Assembly (NCBI GenBank): GCA_026416815.1
Contig: JAOAEJ010000023.1
Location: 1 to 64,000 of the forward strand
Source of the DNA: Clostridia bacterium
GTDB taxonomy: Bacteria > Bacillota > Clostridia > Acetivibrionales > DSM-2933
Direction of reading: 5' to 3'
Length of the DNA stretch: 64,000 bases
The notes beneath the pieces are model-generated. The model worked only from the letters and a program-made list of their open reading frames with translations. It ran no database searches and had not been told where the DNA came from. The translations under genes and the position numbers were made by a program. Shown in pieces: positions 18,709 through 27,442 of the stretch (position 1 is its first letter; each line of letters begins with the position of its first letter).

Positions 18709-21700
18709 ATGTCTATAAATGATATTCTCGAAAAACGAAAGTCCAAGCTCTCAGCAAATAAGCTAGCGCTATTGGAAAGATTGACCAATAAAGGAACGAC
18801 AGGCGGCCCAACGGCTATTCAGAGCCGCCGGGAGAGGGAATTTGCCCCTCTCTCATTTGCACAACAACGACTGCTGTTTTTAGATCAATTGGTATCAAAT
18901 ACCCCTGCATACAATGTTGTAATGGCCTTACGCTCATCAAACAAACTGGAAGTGGAAGTACTGGAGAGTAGTATTAATGAAATTATTCGACGGCATGAAG
19001 CGCTGCGTACCACTTTCCAAAGTGTTAACGGTCAGCCCTTTCAGGTTATTGCACCTTCATTGAAATTGAAACTGCCGGTTGTGGACCTTACAAAATATGA
19101 TGAATCGGAAAGGGAAACTCAATATCAGCGTATGGCAAAGGAAGAAGCTCAGTATGTCTTCGATTTGGCTCAAGGACCATTAGTGCGGGCTACTTTGTTT
19201 CTCATAGGAAGTGAAAAATACATTTTCCTCTTGAATATTCACCATATAGTAACGGATAGCTGGTCTTTAGGAGTTTTTTTCAAAGAGCTGATAGCTATTT
19301 ACTCATCTTTTTTAAGTGGAAAAGCTTCGCCGCTTCCCGAGCTTCCTATCCAGTATGCCGATTTTTCTTTGTGGCAGCGGGAGTGGCTGCAGGGAGGTGT
19401 ATTTAAGTCACAGCTTGCTTACTGGAAAGATAAACTAGGTGCAGAAAAGACAGTAATAGAGTTGCCTGCCGACCGTGTACGTCCGCCACTGCAGACTTTT
19501 AAGGGTGCCAGCCTCAAATTTACATTATCTCCGATGCTTACAAAATCAATCAGGGCACTTTGCAATGAGAAGGACGCTACTCTATTTATGGTTCTTATTG
19601 CTGCATTAAAAATATTAATGCACCGCTATACAGGGGAAACCAATATTTCGGTGGGAACACCCATTGCCAACCGTAACAGATCCGAGCTTGAGAATTTAAT
19701 CGGATTTTTTGCCAACACATTGGTATTGAAAACAGATCTATCGGATAACCCAAGTTTCGAGGAAGTATTGAGTCGTGTACGTGAAGTGGCCAATGGTGCT
19801 TATATGCACCAGGATATGCCTTTTGAACTGCTGGTGGATGAACTCCAACTTGAACGGAATATGAGTCAGAATCCGCTGTTTCAGGTATGTTTTGTCTTGC
19901 AAAATGTACCAGTTGATAGAGATTATATGGATATTTTACTCGAAAAAGTATCCAATGATACAGCTAAATTTGATTTTTGGATATCCATAACTGATCGTGA
20001 AGACATGCTTTATGGTGATGTGGAGTATAATGCCGACATATTTAATGAGTCTACTATCGTCAGATTTCTGGAAAGCTATGAAGTTTTGTTAGAGGATATT
20101 GTATCGCATCCTAAGAGGCAGATATCCGAACTTGCGGTTTTATCACCCGCGGAGAGGCATAAGCTGCTGATAGAGTGGAATAATACCGGAGTTGACTACC
20201 CGCAAAAAAATGTGTGCCTCCATGAGCTGATTGAAGCTCAGGTTATGCGAACCCCAAATGCTGAGGCAGTAATTTATGAAAATGAGAAACTAACCTATGA
20301 GCAACTCAATCAACAGGCCAACCAGCTGGCAAACTATCTGGTAAAAATGGGTGTAGGGCCCGATTCATTGATAGGTATTTGTATGGAACGTTCGCCGGAG
20401 CTGGTAGTTGGGCTGTTAGGTATCCTAAAATCAGGTGGGGCGTATGTGCCTCTTGATCCAGCATATCCGCCGGAACGGTTAGCCTTTATGATGGAAGATG
20501 CAAATCCACCGATCCTGTTAACTCAACAAAGACTCTTAAACAGCCTCCCTAAACACTCTTCAAAAGTAATTTGTGTGGACTCCGATTGGGAAATAATTGG
20601 AAATGAAAGTAATCAATCGAAAGCAAGCAGGGTGGCGAAGGACAATCTGGCCTATATGATTTATACTTCGGGTTCTACAGGAAAGCCGAAGGGAGCGATG
20701 AATACGCATTATGGTATAGTAAACCGTCTTTTGTGGATGCAGCAACAGTATAAACTTAATGAGACTGATCGTGTTTTACAAAAGACTCCATTTAGCTTTG
20801 ACGTATCGGTATGGGAATTTTTCTGGCCGTTAATAACAGGTGCCTGCATGGTTGTAGCCATCCCTGAGGGACATAAGGATCCGAATTATCTGGCTCGTAC
20901 CATAAAAAAAGAAAAGATAACCACCATGCACTTTGTACCTTCCATGCTTCAGGTATTCCTTGAAGAAAAGGAAATTGAGGGTATTGATACATTACGCAGG
21001 GTGATTTGCAGTGGAGAAGCATTGCCCTACTCGACCCAAGAACGCTTTTTTGCGCGTATAAATTGTGAATTACACAACCTCTACGGACCCACGGAGGCAG
21101 CAGTTGATGTTACATACTGGGCTTGCCGTAAAGATGATGAATTAAGGATTGTTCCTATAGGTAAGCCGGTTGCCAATACGCAGATTTACTTGCTGGATAA
21201 GTACCTGCATCCTGTACCTGTAGGCGTTGCCGGTGAACTCCATATCGGTGGGGTACAACTGGCTCGCGGATACTATAACCGTCCTGAATTAACCGAAGAA
21301 AAATTCATTCCCGATCCTTTTAGCAATGAGAAGGGCGCCAGGCTTTATAAGACGGGAGATTTGGCCCGCTACATGCCCGATGGAAATATAGAGTTCCTGG
21401 GAAGAATAGATTTCCAGGTAAAAATAAGAGGAATGCGAATTGAACTTGGGGAAATAGAAGCGGTTATAGAGGAGCATCCTATGGTGCAGAAAGCTGCAGT
21501 TCTGGCGCATGAGTTTAAGAACATGCCCGAACATAAGCAGCTTGTGGCTTATGTCATACCTGAAATGCAGGATGGAAAAGTTGAGAAAAGCATATCCAGT
21601 GAAGTCTTGCCTAATGTTCAAGTTGAAGAATGGGAAAATGTTTTTGATAAGGCATATAATACAGATGATAACCAAGAAGAAGATTTTAATATTTCAAGCT

Positions 21701-24700
21701 GGAACAGCAGTTATACCGGATTGCCGCTCCCCGATGAAGAAATGCGTATATGGGTGAATTCTACTATCGAACGTATTATTGCCTTACAGCCCGATAAAGT
21801 CCTGGAAATCGGTTGTGGTACAGGGCTTTTACTATCCAGGGTAGCTCCTTCCTGTGAAAAATACTGGGGTACGGACATTTCATCAACAGCATTAGATTTT
21901 GTTGCACAAAAGCTGGTAGCGAAGAGACAGGAATTATCAAACGTAAAATTATTCAGAAGAAATGCCGATGATTTTAGCGATTTTGAAGTACAGGACTTCG
22001 ATGTTATAGTACTCAATTCGGTAGCACAGTACTTTCCAAATGTAAACTATCTTTTGAGCGTGCTGAAAAAGGCTGTGTCATTGGTAGCCCGCAATGGAAA
22101 AGGTGCTGTATTTTTGGGTGACATTCGTAATCTTCCTTTATTGGAAACCTTTCATACCGAGGTTGAGCTGGAGAAGGCTCCCGATACACTGACAATAGAG
22201 CAGTTGAAACGTCGTATACAGAAACGGCTGAGGCAGGAACAGGAACTAGTTATTGACCCTGAATTTTTCTGGGCTCTTAAGGATGAGCTTCCGGACATTT
22301 GCCATGTTGAAATCCAGCTAAAGAGAGGCAAGCATCAAAATGAGCTGACTAGGTACCGCTATGATGTTGTTCTTCATATCGGTAAAGAAGTGCAGTTTTC
22401 CAAGGAAAGCTCATGCATGAACTGGCAAAAGGATAAGCTTAATGTCGCTAGGCTACGTGAGATATTGAAGGAATACCTACCTGAAGTCTTACAAATAACA
22501 CAGATCCCCAATATAAGGCTTGGAACAATTAATAGGTGCTTATCGCTGCTTGGAGACATAAATAATTGCCCTGAGACGGTTGGGGAATTGAAACTGACAT
22601 GCAATCAAAGTACGGGTATAGATCCGGAAACTTTTTGGGATTTGGGCCAACAACTTCAATATACTGTTGATATAGCCTGGGATAACAATATGGCTGACGG
22701 AAGCTACCAAGCAATATTTAAGCGAAATACAGAGGGAAAGAGGGGTACATTGACAATATGCAGTAACCTGGTAAAGAAATATCGTCCGCTGGATTGTTAT
22801 GCAAGCAACCCCATCTTACATAGAATCACCCGTGAACTGATTCCGGAATTACGCAGTTATTTAAAAGAAAAGCTGCCCAATCATATGATACCGTCATCTT
22901 TTACGATCCTTAATGATATGCCGGTAAATTCTAACGGTAAGTTGGACCGCAAGGCACTTCCTGAGCCTATACCGGAAATTACTGACGAAGAAGGGTTTGT
23001 TGCTCCTACTACTCAAACAGAAAAAATTCTGACAGAAGTATGGGAGGAGGTATTGGGACTTGAGCAGGTTGGAATAAATAACAACTTCTTTGAATTGGGT
23101 GGGGATTCTATACATAGTATACAGGCTGTTGCCCGGGCTAAACAAAGAGGTATTCAAATCACAACACAGCATATTTTCCGCCACCAGACAATATCAGAAC
23201 TGGCGGAAGCCATAAGTCAGGCACAGGCTGAAGATACCCTTGAAACGGGTTCGATAGAAAACAACCTGCTTTCTAACAGTGATTACCCTGATTTTGCTTT
23301 TGCCGGACTTGAACAGAATGAATTCAAAAAAATACAATCCGAGATCCCCGATGTTGAGGATATTTATCCCCTTACTACAATGCAGGAGAATATGATTTTC
23401 AGGTGCCTTAATATTCCGGAACCGGGCCTTTATGTAGTTCATCATGTCTTTACCATAAAGGGAGATAACTTTAACGTGACGGCTTTTGAGAGGGCATGGC
23501 AATGTGTAATAGAACATTTCCCGGTTTTGAGAACATCTTTTGTCTGGAAAGGTATGAATGAGCCCAGACAGATTGTGCATAAGAATGTGCTGATTAATAT
23601 TGACAGGGAAGACTGGTCGGACACTCCTCAAACTATGCTTGATAATAGATTGAAGGCATATATCCGAGGAATCCGAAAGCGTGGATTTAATCTTGAGCGT
23701 CCTCCTCATCAATATATAGCCTTGATGAAAGCAGCAGAAGACACTTACTACTTTATCTATGCCTTTAACCTTATGTTGCAGGACGGTTGGAGTTATCCCA
23801 TAATAATAAAGGCAGTATTTGATTGCTATAAAGCTTTTTCCGAAGGCAGGGAGATAGAACTGCTGCCGGCATATTCGTACCGGAATTATATTGCATGGCA
23901 AAGAAATCAGGACATGTCAAAGGCGGAGGTGTTTTGGAAAAGAAATCTTGAAGGCATTTCAATACCGTCCTTGGCACTTTTAAAACCTGCACATGATCAC
24001 ATAACCGACGGAGGAGAGGAATATTCCCAAGAAAGTATCATGCTGCCAGAAGAAATAACATCTGCACTAATAACAATGGCTAAGAGGAATTTCATAACAC
24101 CCTATACATTGTTGCAGGGAGCCTGGGTATTGCTACTGAACAAGCTTAGCGGAAAAGATGATATTGTGTTCGGATCTATATTTTCCGGGCGCAGCAATGC
24201 TTTGACAGGGATTGAAGATAGTATCGGACTTTTCTTTAATATACTTCCGATTCGTATACAAGTCAATCCAAGTATGAATTTGTTGCCGTGGTTGCATGAA
24301 CTGCATGCTAAAACCGTTGAAACCAGTGACTATGAGCATACGCCGTTAAAGAAAATACACGAGTGGTGTGATATACCCCGTGAGCAGCTTTTGTTTGAAA
24401 GTTATCTTGTAAGTGAACAACTTCCGAATATGCTGTCTGTGTTGAAAGAATTCAGCCGTATGGGAGGTAATATCGCCGGAGGCCTTGCACAGACTGAACA
24501 TCCCCTTAGAGTTGAAGTAATTTTTACAGACAGGAATTTGATTGTAAACATAAACTTCTATCAGAAGAAATTTCGTTCAGTAGAAATTGCATGTATGTTA
24601 AAGTATTTAAGCACTCTACTGGAAAAATTCACGGCAAACCCCGACACCAGGTTGGATGATCTGCTGCAAACCGCATTACCCCTTATAGAAAGTGATACAA

Positions 24701-26082
24701 ATAATAAAATAGCTAATTCACTAAAACATATACATGCTGATAGTACGGGTACGGAGCTTGTTCAAAAGCCCAATACTGTTCCCGGTACTTTGATGGCAAC
24801 GGGACAGGATATTTTTAACTACCTGGCAGGTAGTTTCTCATCAAATCATACAATGCACATAGTCTTTGCCTTTAATGGCCATTTGCGCCAAGATATACTT
24901 GCCAAAGCTGTCCGTGCCACTATGGACATTGTACCGGTGCTGGGCTGCCGTTTTGTAGAACACCCAAAAACAGCCTATTGGGAACGTCGTACAGACCTTG
25001 ATACTCTAAACTTATGTCCGGTTTGTGAAACAGAGCGGGCTGATGAGAAACTGAAGGAATTTATTGCCCTATCGACCGATTCCCAAAAGGATCTGGTCGT
25101 AATGGTGAAAATTTTTCGTACTCCGGACAGGGATATTTTATGTATAAAAATGGATCATGCTTGTACAGACGGCGGTGGACTAAAAGAATATGCTTATATA
25201 CTTTCTGAAGTCTATAATGATTTGTGTTTTAACCAGACGTGCAAAATAATACCCGATACCATACCCCGTGACTGCGGTGGGTATCTGAAGTTATTTGGCA
25301 TTGACGATCCCAAAAAGGCGTGGGATCCTTCGAAGACAGTACTACCGCCTCAGTGGCCGTTCCCGTCCATTAATCACCAAAACCGTCAGCCTGTCTTTGC
25401 CCGGTACCAGATGAAAGAAGATAAACTATTGGCGTTGAAGGTCTATGCAAGAAATCATAAGGTGTCTATTAACGATTTGCTACTTACAGCCTACTTTAGG
25501 GCCATTTTCAAGGCTGCTGGAGTCCCCGGCAATGAGCCTGGAACAATAATGGTAACTGTAGATCTGCGTCGTAAAATACCTGAGGGCAATAAAATAAAAG
25601 TGGCCAACTATTCAGCTTCATTTCCACTGCTGCTCTCTAATATTGAGGGGGAATCCTTTTTAGGTACACTTAAACGGGTAGCTCGACTTACGTCAGAGTC
25701 TATGCAAAATAACAGCGAAATTCACATGGTAGTTGTTCAGGAACTGAGTGCATTTATGGATTTTACGGAGGCAAAAGAAAAGTTTGAAACTACACGCAAA
25801 CAGGCTATTCTGACAAATCAATCTGCGCCTTTTTTGGGGAATATAGGAAATATTGATTTTGTTAACTTCGGTTATCTTGCAGCTGTAGAAGGTTATGTAA
25901 TACCTCCGGCCATATACGCACCGGGACTTTTGCTCTGCGCATGTACCTACAACCAAGTCTTAAATCTTATTGTTAACTACTACACCTCAGATATCGAAGA
26001 TAAAGTTGTAAATGATTTTCTTAAGGACATGGTTAGTGATTTGGAGCAGTTTATAGATTCCTTAATTAACGGGCAACCCTAG
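18709..26082 (+). CDS. NRPS: C-A(Ser)-MT-PCP-C*-terminal C-like domain
   Basis: A 2457-residue synthetase. N-terminal helix (about 1-30, likely docking), C1 (HHIVTDS, His 178-179), A domain (YTSGSTGKPKG from 652), SAM methyltransferase (about 960-1290, LEIGCGTG near 1032) inserted in the A domain before motif A10 (NGKLDRKAL from 1409), PCP (Ser 1467 in GGDSI), C2 (about 1545-2000) with NLMLQDG at 1687-1693 instead of HHxxxDG, and a terminal domain (about 2030-2457) with DHACTDGG, His 2150. The specificity residues read by eye are D-V-W-H-I-S-L-V-D, close to the known serine code, so the unit probably incorporates N-methylserine. There is no C-terminal TE or reductase, so release may use the terminal C/PapA-like domain. 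RBS GGGGAGG. It is the last gene of the assembly line here and is followed by a terminator. Confidence 0.95.
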   Translation: MSINDILEKRKSKLSANKLALLERLTNKGTTGGPTAIQSRREREFAPLSFAQQRLLFLDQLVSNTPAYNVVMALRSSNKLEVEVLESSINEIIRRHEALRTTFQSVNGQPFQVIAPSLKLKLPVVDLTKYDESERETQYQRMAKEEAQYVFDLAQGPLVRATLFLIGSEKYIFLLNIHHIVTDSWSLGVFFKELIAIYSSFLSGKASPLPELPIQYADFSLWQREWLQGGVFKSQLAYWKDKLGAEKTVIELPADRVRPPLQTFKGASLKFTLSPMLTKSIRALCNEKDATLFMVLIAALKILMHRYTGETNISVGTPIANRNRSELENLIGFFANTLVLKTDLSDNPSFEEVLSRVREVANGAYMHQDMPFELLVDELQLERNMSQNPLFQVCFVLQNVPVDRDYMDILLEKVSNDTAKFDFWISITDREDMLYGDVEYNADIFNESTIVRFLESYEVLLEDIVSHPKRQISELAVLSPAERHKLLIEWNNTGVDYPQKNVCLHELIEAQVMRTPNAEAVIYENEKLTYEQLNQQANQLANYLVKMGVGPDSLIGICMERSPELVVGLLGILKSGGAYVPLDPAYPPERLAFMMEDANPPILLTQQRLLNSLPKHSSKVICVDSDWEIIGNESNQSKASRVAKDNLAYMIYTSGSTGKPKGAMNTHYGIVNRLLWMQQQYKLNETDRVLQKTPFSFDVSVWEFFWPLITGACMVVAIPEGHKDPNYLARTIKKEKITTMHFVPSMLQVFLEEKEIEGIDTLRRVICSGEALPYSTQERFFARINCELHNLYGPTEAAVDVTYWACRKDDELRIVPIGKPVANTQIYLLDKYLHPVPVGVAGELHIGGVQLARGYYNRPELTEEKFIPDPFSNEKGARLYKTGDLARYMPDGNIEFLGRIDFQVKIRGMRIELGEIEAVIEEHPMVQKAAVLAHEFKNMPEHKQLVAYVIPEMQDGKVEKSISSEVLPNVQVEEWENVFDKAYNTDDNQEEDFNISSWNSSYTGLPLPDEEMRIWVNSTIERIIALQPDKVLEIGCGTGLLLSRVAPSCEKYWGTDISSTALDFVAQKLVAKRQELSNVKLFRRNADDFSDFEVQDFDVIVLNSVAQYFPNVNYLLSVLKKAVSLVARNGKGAVFLGDIRNLPLLETFHTEVELEKAPDTLTIEQLKRRIQKRLRQEQELVIDPEFFWALKDELPDICHVEIQLKRGKHQNELTRYRYDVVLHIGKEVQFSKESSCMNWQKDKLNVARLREILKEYLPEVLQITQIPNIRLGTINRCLSLLGDINNCPETVGELKLTCNQSTGIDPETFWDLGQQLQYTVDIAWDNNMADGSYQAIFKRNTEGKRGTLTICSNLVKKYRPLDCYASNPILHRITRELIPELRSYLKEKLPNHMIPSSFTILNDMPVNSNGKLDRKALPEPIPEITDEEGFVAPTTQTEKILTEVWEEVLGLEQVGINNNFFELGGDSIHSIQAVARAKQRGIQITTQHIFRHQTISELAEAISQAQAEDTLETGSIENNLLSNSDYPDFAFAGLEQNEFKKIQSEIPDVEDIYPLTTMQENMIFRCLNIPEPGLYVVHHVFTIKGDNFNVTAFERAWQCVIEHFPVLRTSFVWKGMNEPRQIVHKNVLINIDREDWSDTPQTMLDNRLKAYIRGIRKRGFNLERPPHQYIALMKAAEDTYYFIYAFNLMLQDGWSYPIIIKAVFDCYKAFSEGREIELLPAYSYRNYIAWQRNQDMSKAEVFWKRNLEGISIPSLALLKPAHDHITDGGEEYSQESIMLPEEITSALITMAKRNFITPYTLLQGAWVLLLNKLSGKDDIVFGSIFSGRSNALTGIEDSIGLFFNILPIRIQVNPSMNLLPWLHELHAKTVETSDYEHTPLKKIHEWCDIPREQLLFESYLVSEQLPNMLSVLKEFSRMGGNIAGGLAQTEHPLRVEVIFTDRNLIVNINFYQKKFRSVEIACMLKYLSTLLEKFTANPDTRLDDLLQTALPLIESDTNNKIANSLKHIHADSTGTELVQKPNTVPGTLMATGQDIFNYLAGSFSSNHTMHIVFAFNGHLRQDILAKAVRATMDIVPVLGCRFVEHPKTAYWERRTDLDTLNLCPVCETERADEKLKEFIALSTDSQKDLVVMVKIFRTPDRDILCIKMDHACTDGGGLKEYAYILSEVYNDLCFNQTCKIIPDTIPRDCGGYLKLFGIDDPKKAWDPSKTVLPPQWPFPSINHQNRQPVFARYQMKEDKLLALKVYARNHKVSINDLLLTAYFRAIFKAAGVPGNEPGTIMVTVDLRRKIPEGNKIKVANYSASFPLLLSNIEGESFLGTLKRVARLTSESMQNNSEIHMVVVQELSAFMDFTEAKEKFETTRKQAILTNQSAPFLGNIGNIDFVNFGYLAAVEGYVIPPAIYAPGLLLCACTYNQVLNLIVNYYTSDIEDKVVNDFLKDMVSDLEQFIDSLINGQP

Positions 26083-26115
26083 GGGATAACCCATAGTTGA
26101 TTACTCGCAGGAATC

Positions 26116-26162
26116 AAAAGATGGCGTGAACTTCTATTTCTAGAGTTTAGGCCATCTTTTGT
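26116..26162 (+). terminator. Intrinsic terminator after NRPS
   Basis: A perfect 10-bp stem (AAAAGATGGC 26116-26125 with GCCATCTTTT 26151-26160) with a 25-nt loop and a T-rich end, 34 bp past the NRPS stop. It marks the end of the biosynthetic operon. Confidence 0.8.
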
Positions 26163-26376
26163 ATAAATAAGGATGCTTCAATAGTCGGGAAGCTCTTTCT
26201 TGATGTTGTCTCAAAAACGGCATAAACCTTCCTTATAAGACGTAATTTTTATTGTAGTAATGATGGAACTAAGTGAGTGTACATAGTGTAAAGCCGTTAA
26301 AGATAGCGCATTTCAGAGCTTTGTAGCTCAAGTATCTAAAAACCTTACCACCAGTTCAAATCCGACATAATGCCTC

Positions 26377-26428
26377 GATATAAAAAGAGAAGAGAATATC
26401 ATTCGATATTCTCTTCTCTTTTTATATC
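26377..26428. terminator. 24-bp perfect palindrome, bidirectional terminator
   Basis: Arms 26377-26400 and 26405-26428 are exact reverse complements around a 4-nt loop. A-rich and T-rich flanks make it a plausible terminator in both directions. Its right arm also encodes the last residues of the minus-strand 74-aa gene. Confidence 0.7.
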
Positions 26429-26623
26429 ATATAGATTGTAGGTAATACACTTTGAAGCTTTTTTTGAGTTCGGCTTCTTTGTAGATTCTTTTTTTGCTGC
26501 ACTGCTTGCTCTTCCTGCAGCTGATTTTGACGTAGACGGTTTAGTAGTAGTTCTGGTGCTACAGTTTTTGTTGGTACATTGTTCATTGATAACTATAGAC
26601 CCGCAAACGCAAAATTGTGCCAA
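26399..26623 (-). CDS. Small Cys-motif protein with Lys/Ala-rich tail
   Basis: A 74-residue protein of unknown function. The N-terminus has four cysteines in a CxCG-x8-C-x4-C pattern, which resembles a small zinc ribbon. It is followed by about 35 residues rich in Lys, Ala, Ser and Thr, like a histone H1-type nucleic-acid-binding tail. The start is TTG at 26623, preceded by AGGGAG at 11 nt. A good sigma-A-type promoter lies just upstream and a strong palindromic terminator sits at the 3' end, so it looks like a monocistronic gene rather than a chance frame. It could be a DNA- or RNA-binding protein; that is inference from composition only. Confidence 0.6.
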   Translation of the reverse strand: MAQFCVCGSIVINEQCTNKNCSTRTTTKPSTSKSAAGRASSAAKKESTKKPNSKKASKCITYNLYDIKREENIE

Positions 26624-26647
26624 TTAAAATCACACTCCCTTAATTCT

Positions 26648-26676
26648 ATTATATCATAAGTACGGACTTTTGACAG
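26648..26676 (-). promoter_or_regulatory. Sigma-A-type promoter for the 74-aa gene
   Basis: On the minus strand, CTGTCA (26676-26671) and a perfect TATAAT (26653-26648) are separated by 17 bp, 25 bp before the TTG start. Confidence 0.55.
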
Positions 26677-26928
26677 CACTCACATAACGTAAAACTTTTA
26701 TATTTCCCAAAAGCTGAATTTTTATCAGCCTATATAGTGTAGTGAAAATGTAAAAGTTTATAGAGTGTTTACTGTAAAAGTGCTTTTATCCAGTACGGCA
26801 AATGGCACTTGTCATAGCTTATTGCTAAACTGGAAATCACTAAGCCTACAGTAAACTATCTACAATATGTTGTATAGCTTGATACATAAAAAATCGGACC
26901 AGCTATGTAGAGTCAGCTTTATATATAG

Positions 26929-27084
26929 TATTGCATATTTAAGGTAGTTTTAATAACTGATAACGGTAAATATTTTTACTCAGAATTTAGATACCAATAT
27001 TTGTATAAAGTTAAACATCTTTTATATGAAATTAGATTAATTTATATAGCTATATGGATGACAATAACCCAAGTAATTCTATAA
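26929..27084 (+). pseudogene. Relic of a DDE (rve-type) transposase
   Basis: A 51-codon open stretch contains VVLITDNGKYFYSEFR. This matches the TDNGxxF-S-x-F signature around the second catalytic Asp of rve/DDE transposases (IS3/IS481/IS30 type). No start, first Asp or final Glu region can be found, and stops flank the stretch. The surrounding AT-rich DNA from 26430 to 27160 has no other coding signal. Within it a 10-bp inverted repeat (26767-26776 and 26847-26856, GTTTACTGTA) could be a leftover element end. The match is short, so this is a tentative call. Confidence 0.4.
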
Positions 27085-27163
27085 GCAGTAAATCTATTCA
27101 TTGACTTTAAAAAATTATCATGTTATTATATTCTCCGGGATTAAAATTATAAAATATACATTT

Positions 27164-27252
27164 GCCGGAGTGGCGGAACTGGCAGACGCACAGGACTTAA
27201 AATCCTGCGGTCCTTACCGACCGTACCGGTTCGATTCCGGTCTCCGGCACCA
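27164..27252 (+). tRNA. tRNA-Leu (anticodon UAA), CCA encoded
   Basis: The acceptor stem GCCGGAG pairs with CTCCGGC, followed by A and an encoded CCA (27250-27252). The anticodon stem CAGGA/TCCTG encloses a loop with TAA at 27198-27200. The T-arm has GGTTCGATTCC. The long variable arm is typical of class II tRNA-Leu. Confidence 0.97.
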
Positions 27253-27283
27253 AAAAGGGTATTTTCAAAATGCCCTTTTTTGC
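27252..27283 (+). terminator. Terminator of tRNA-Leu
   Basis: A hairpin with AAAAAGGGTATTTT pairing to AAAATGCCCTTTTT (one T-G wobble), ending in a T-run directly after the tRNA CCA. Confidence 0.8.
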
Positions 27284-27442
27284 TATATTTTATTTACGTG
27301 GCTTTTGCTTTTCAAAAGCAGATTTTTAATATATAATTAAATTGTTAGTATTATTAGTGTTTCTGGTATACTTTCAGAGTATGATTTAAAAAGCAGTAAT
27401 AGTAGTTTTTGCCTTAAAAATTCCTTATCAGAGGTATAAGTG

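Noticed and set aside
26198-26215. TGTTGTCTCAAAAAC as an IS terminal repeat, with a similar GGTTGTCTCAG at about 61443
   Set aside because: Only about 10 bases are shared, no partner end or transposase lies near the second copy, and the contexts differ.
26315-26370. tRNA-like words (TAGCTCAAGT and GTTCAAATCC) suggesting a decayed tRNA gene
   Set aside because: The two arms are about 30 bp apart, too close for a tRNA, and no acceptor or anticodon stem can be drawn. Chance cannot be excluded.
26083-27252. tRNA-Leu as integration site of a genomic island carrying the PKS-NRPS
   Set aside because: The cluster lies on the 5' side of the tRNA, whereas integrases usually use the 3' end. No integrase gene and no duplicated tRNA 3' end is visible in the window.
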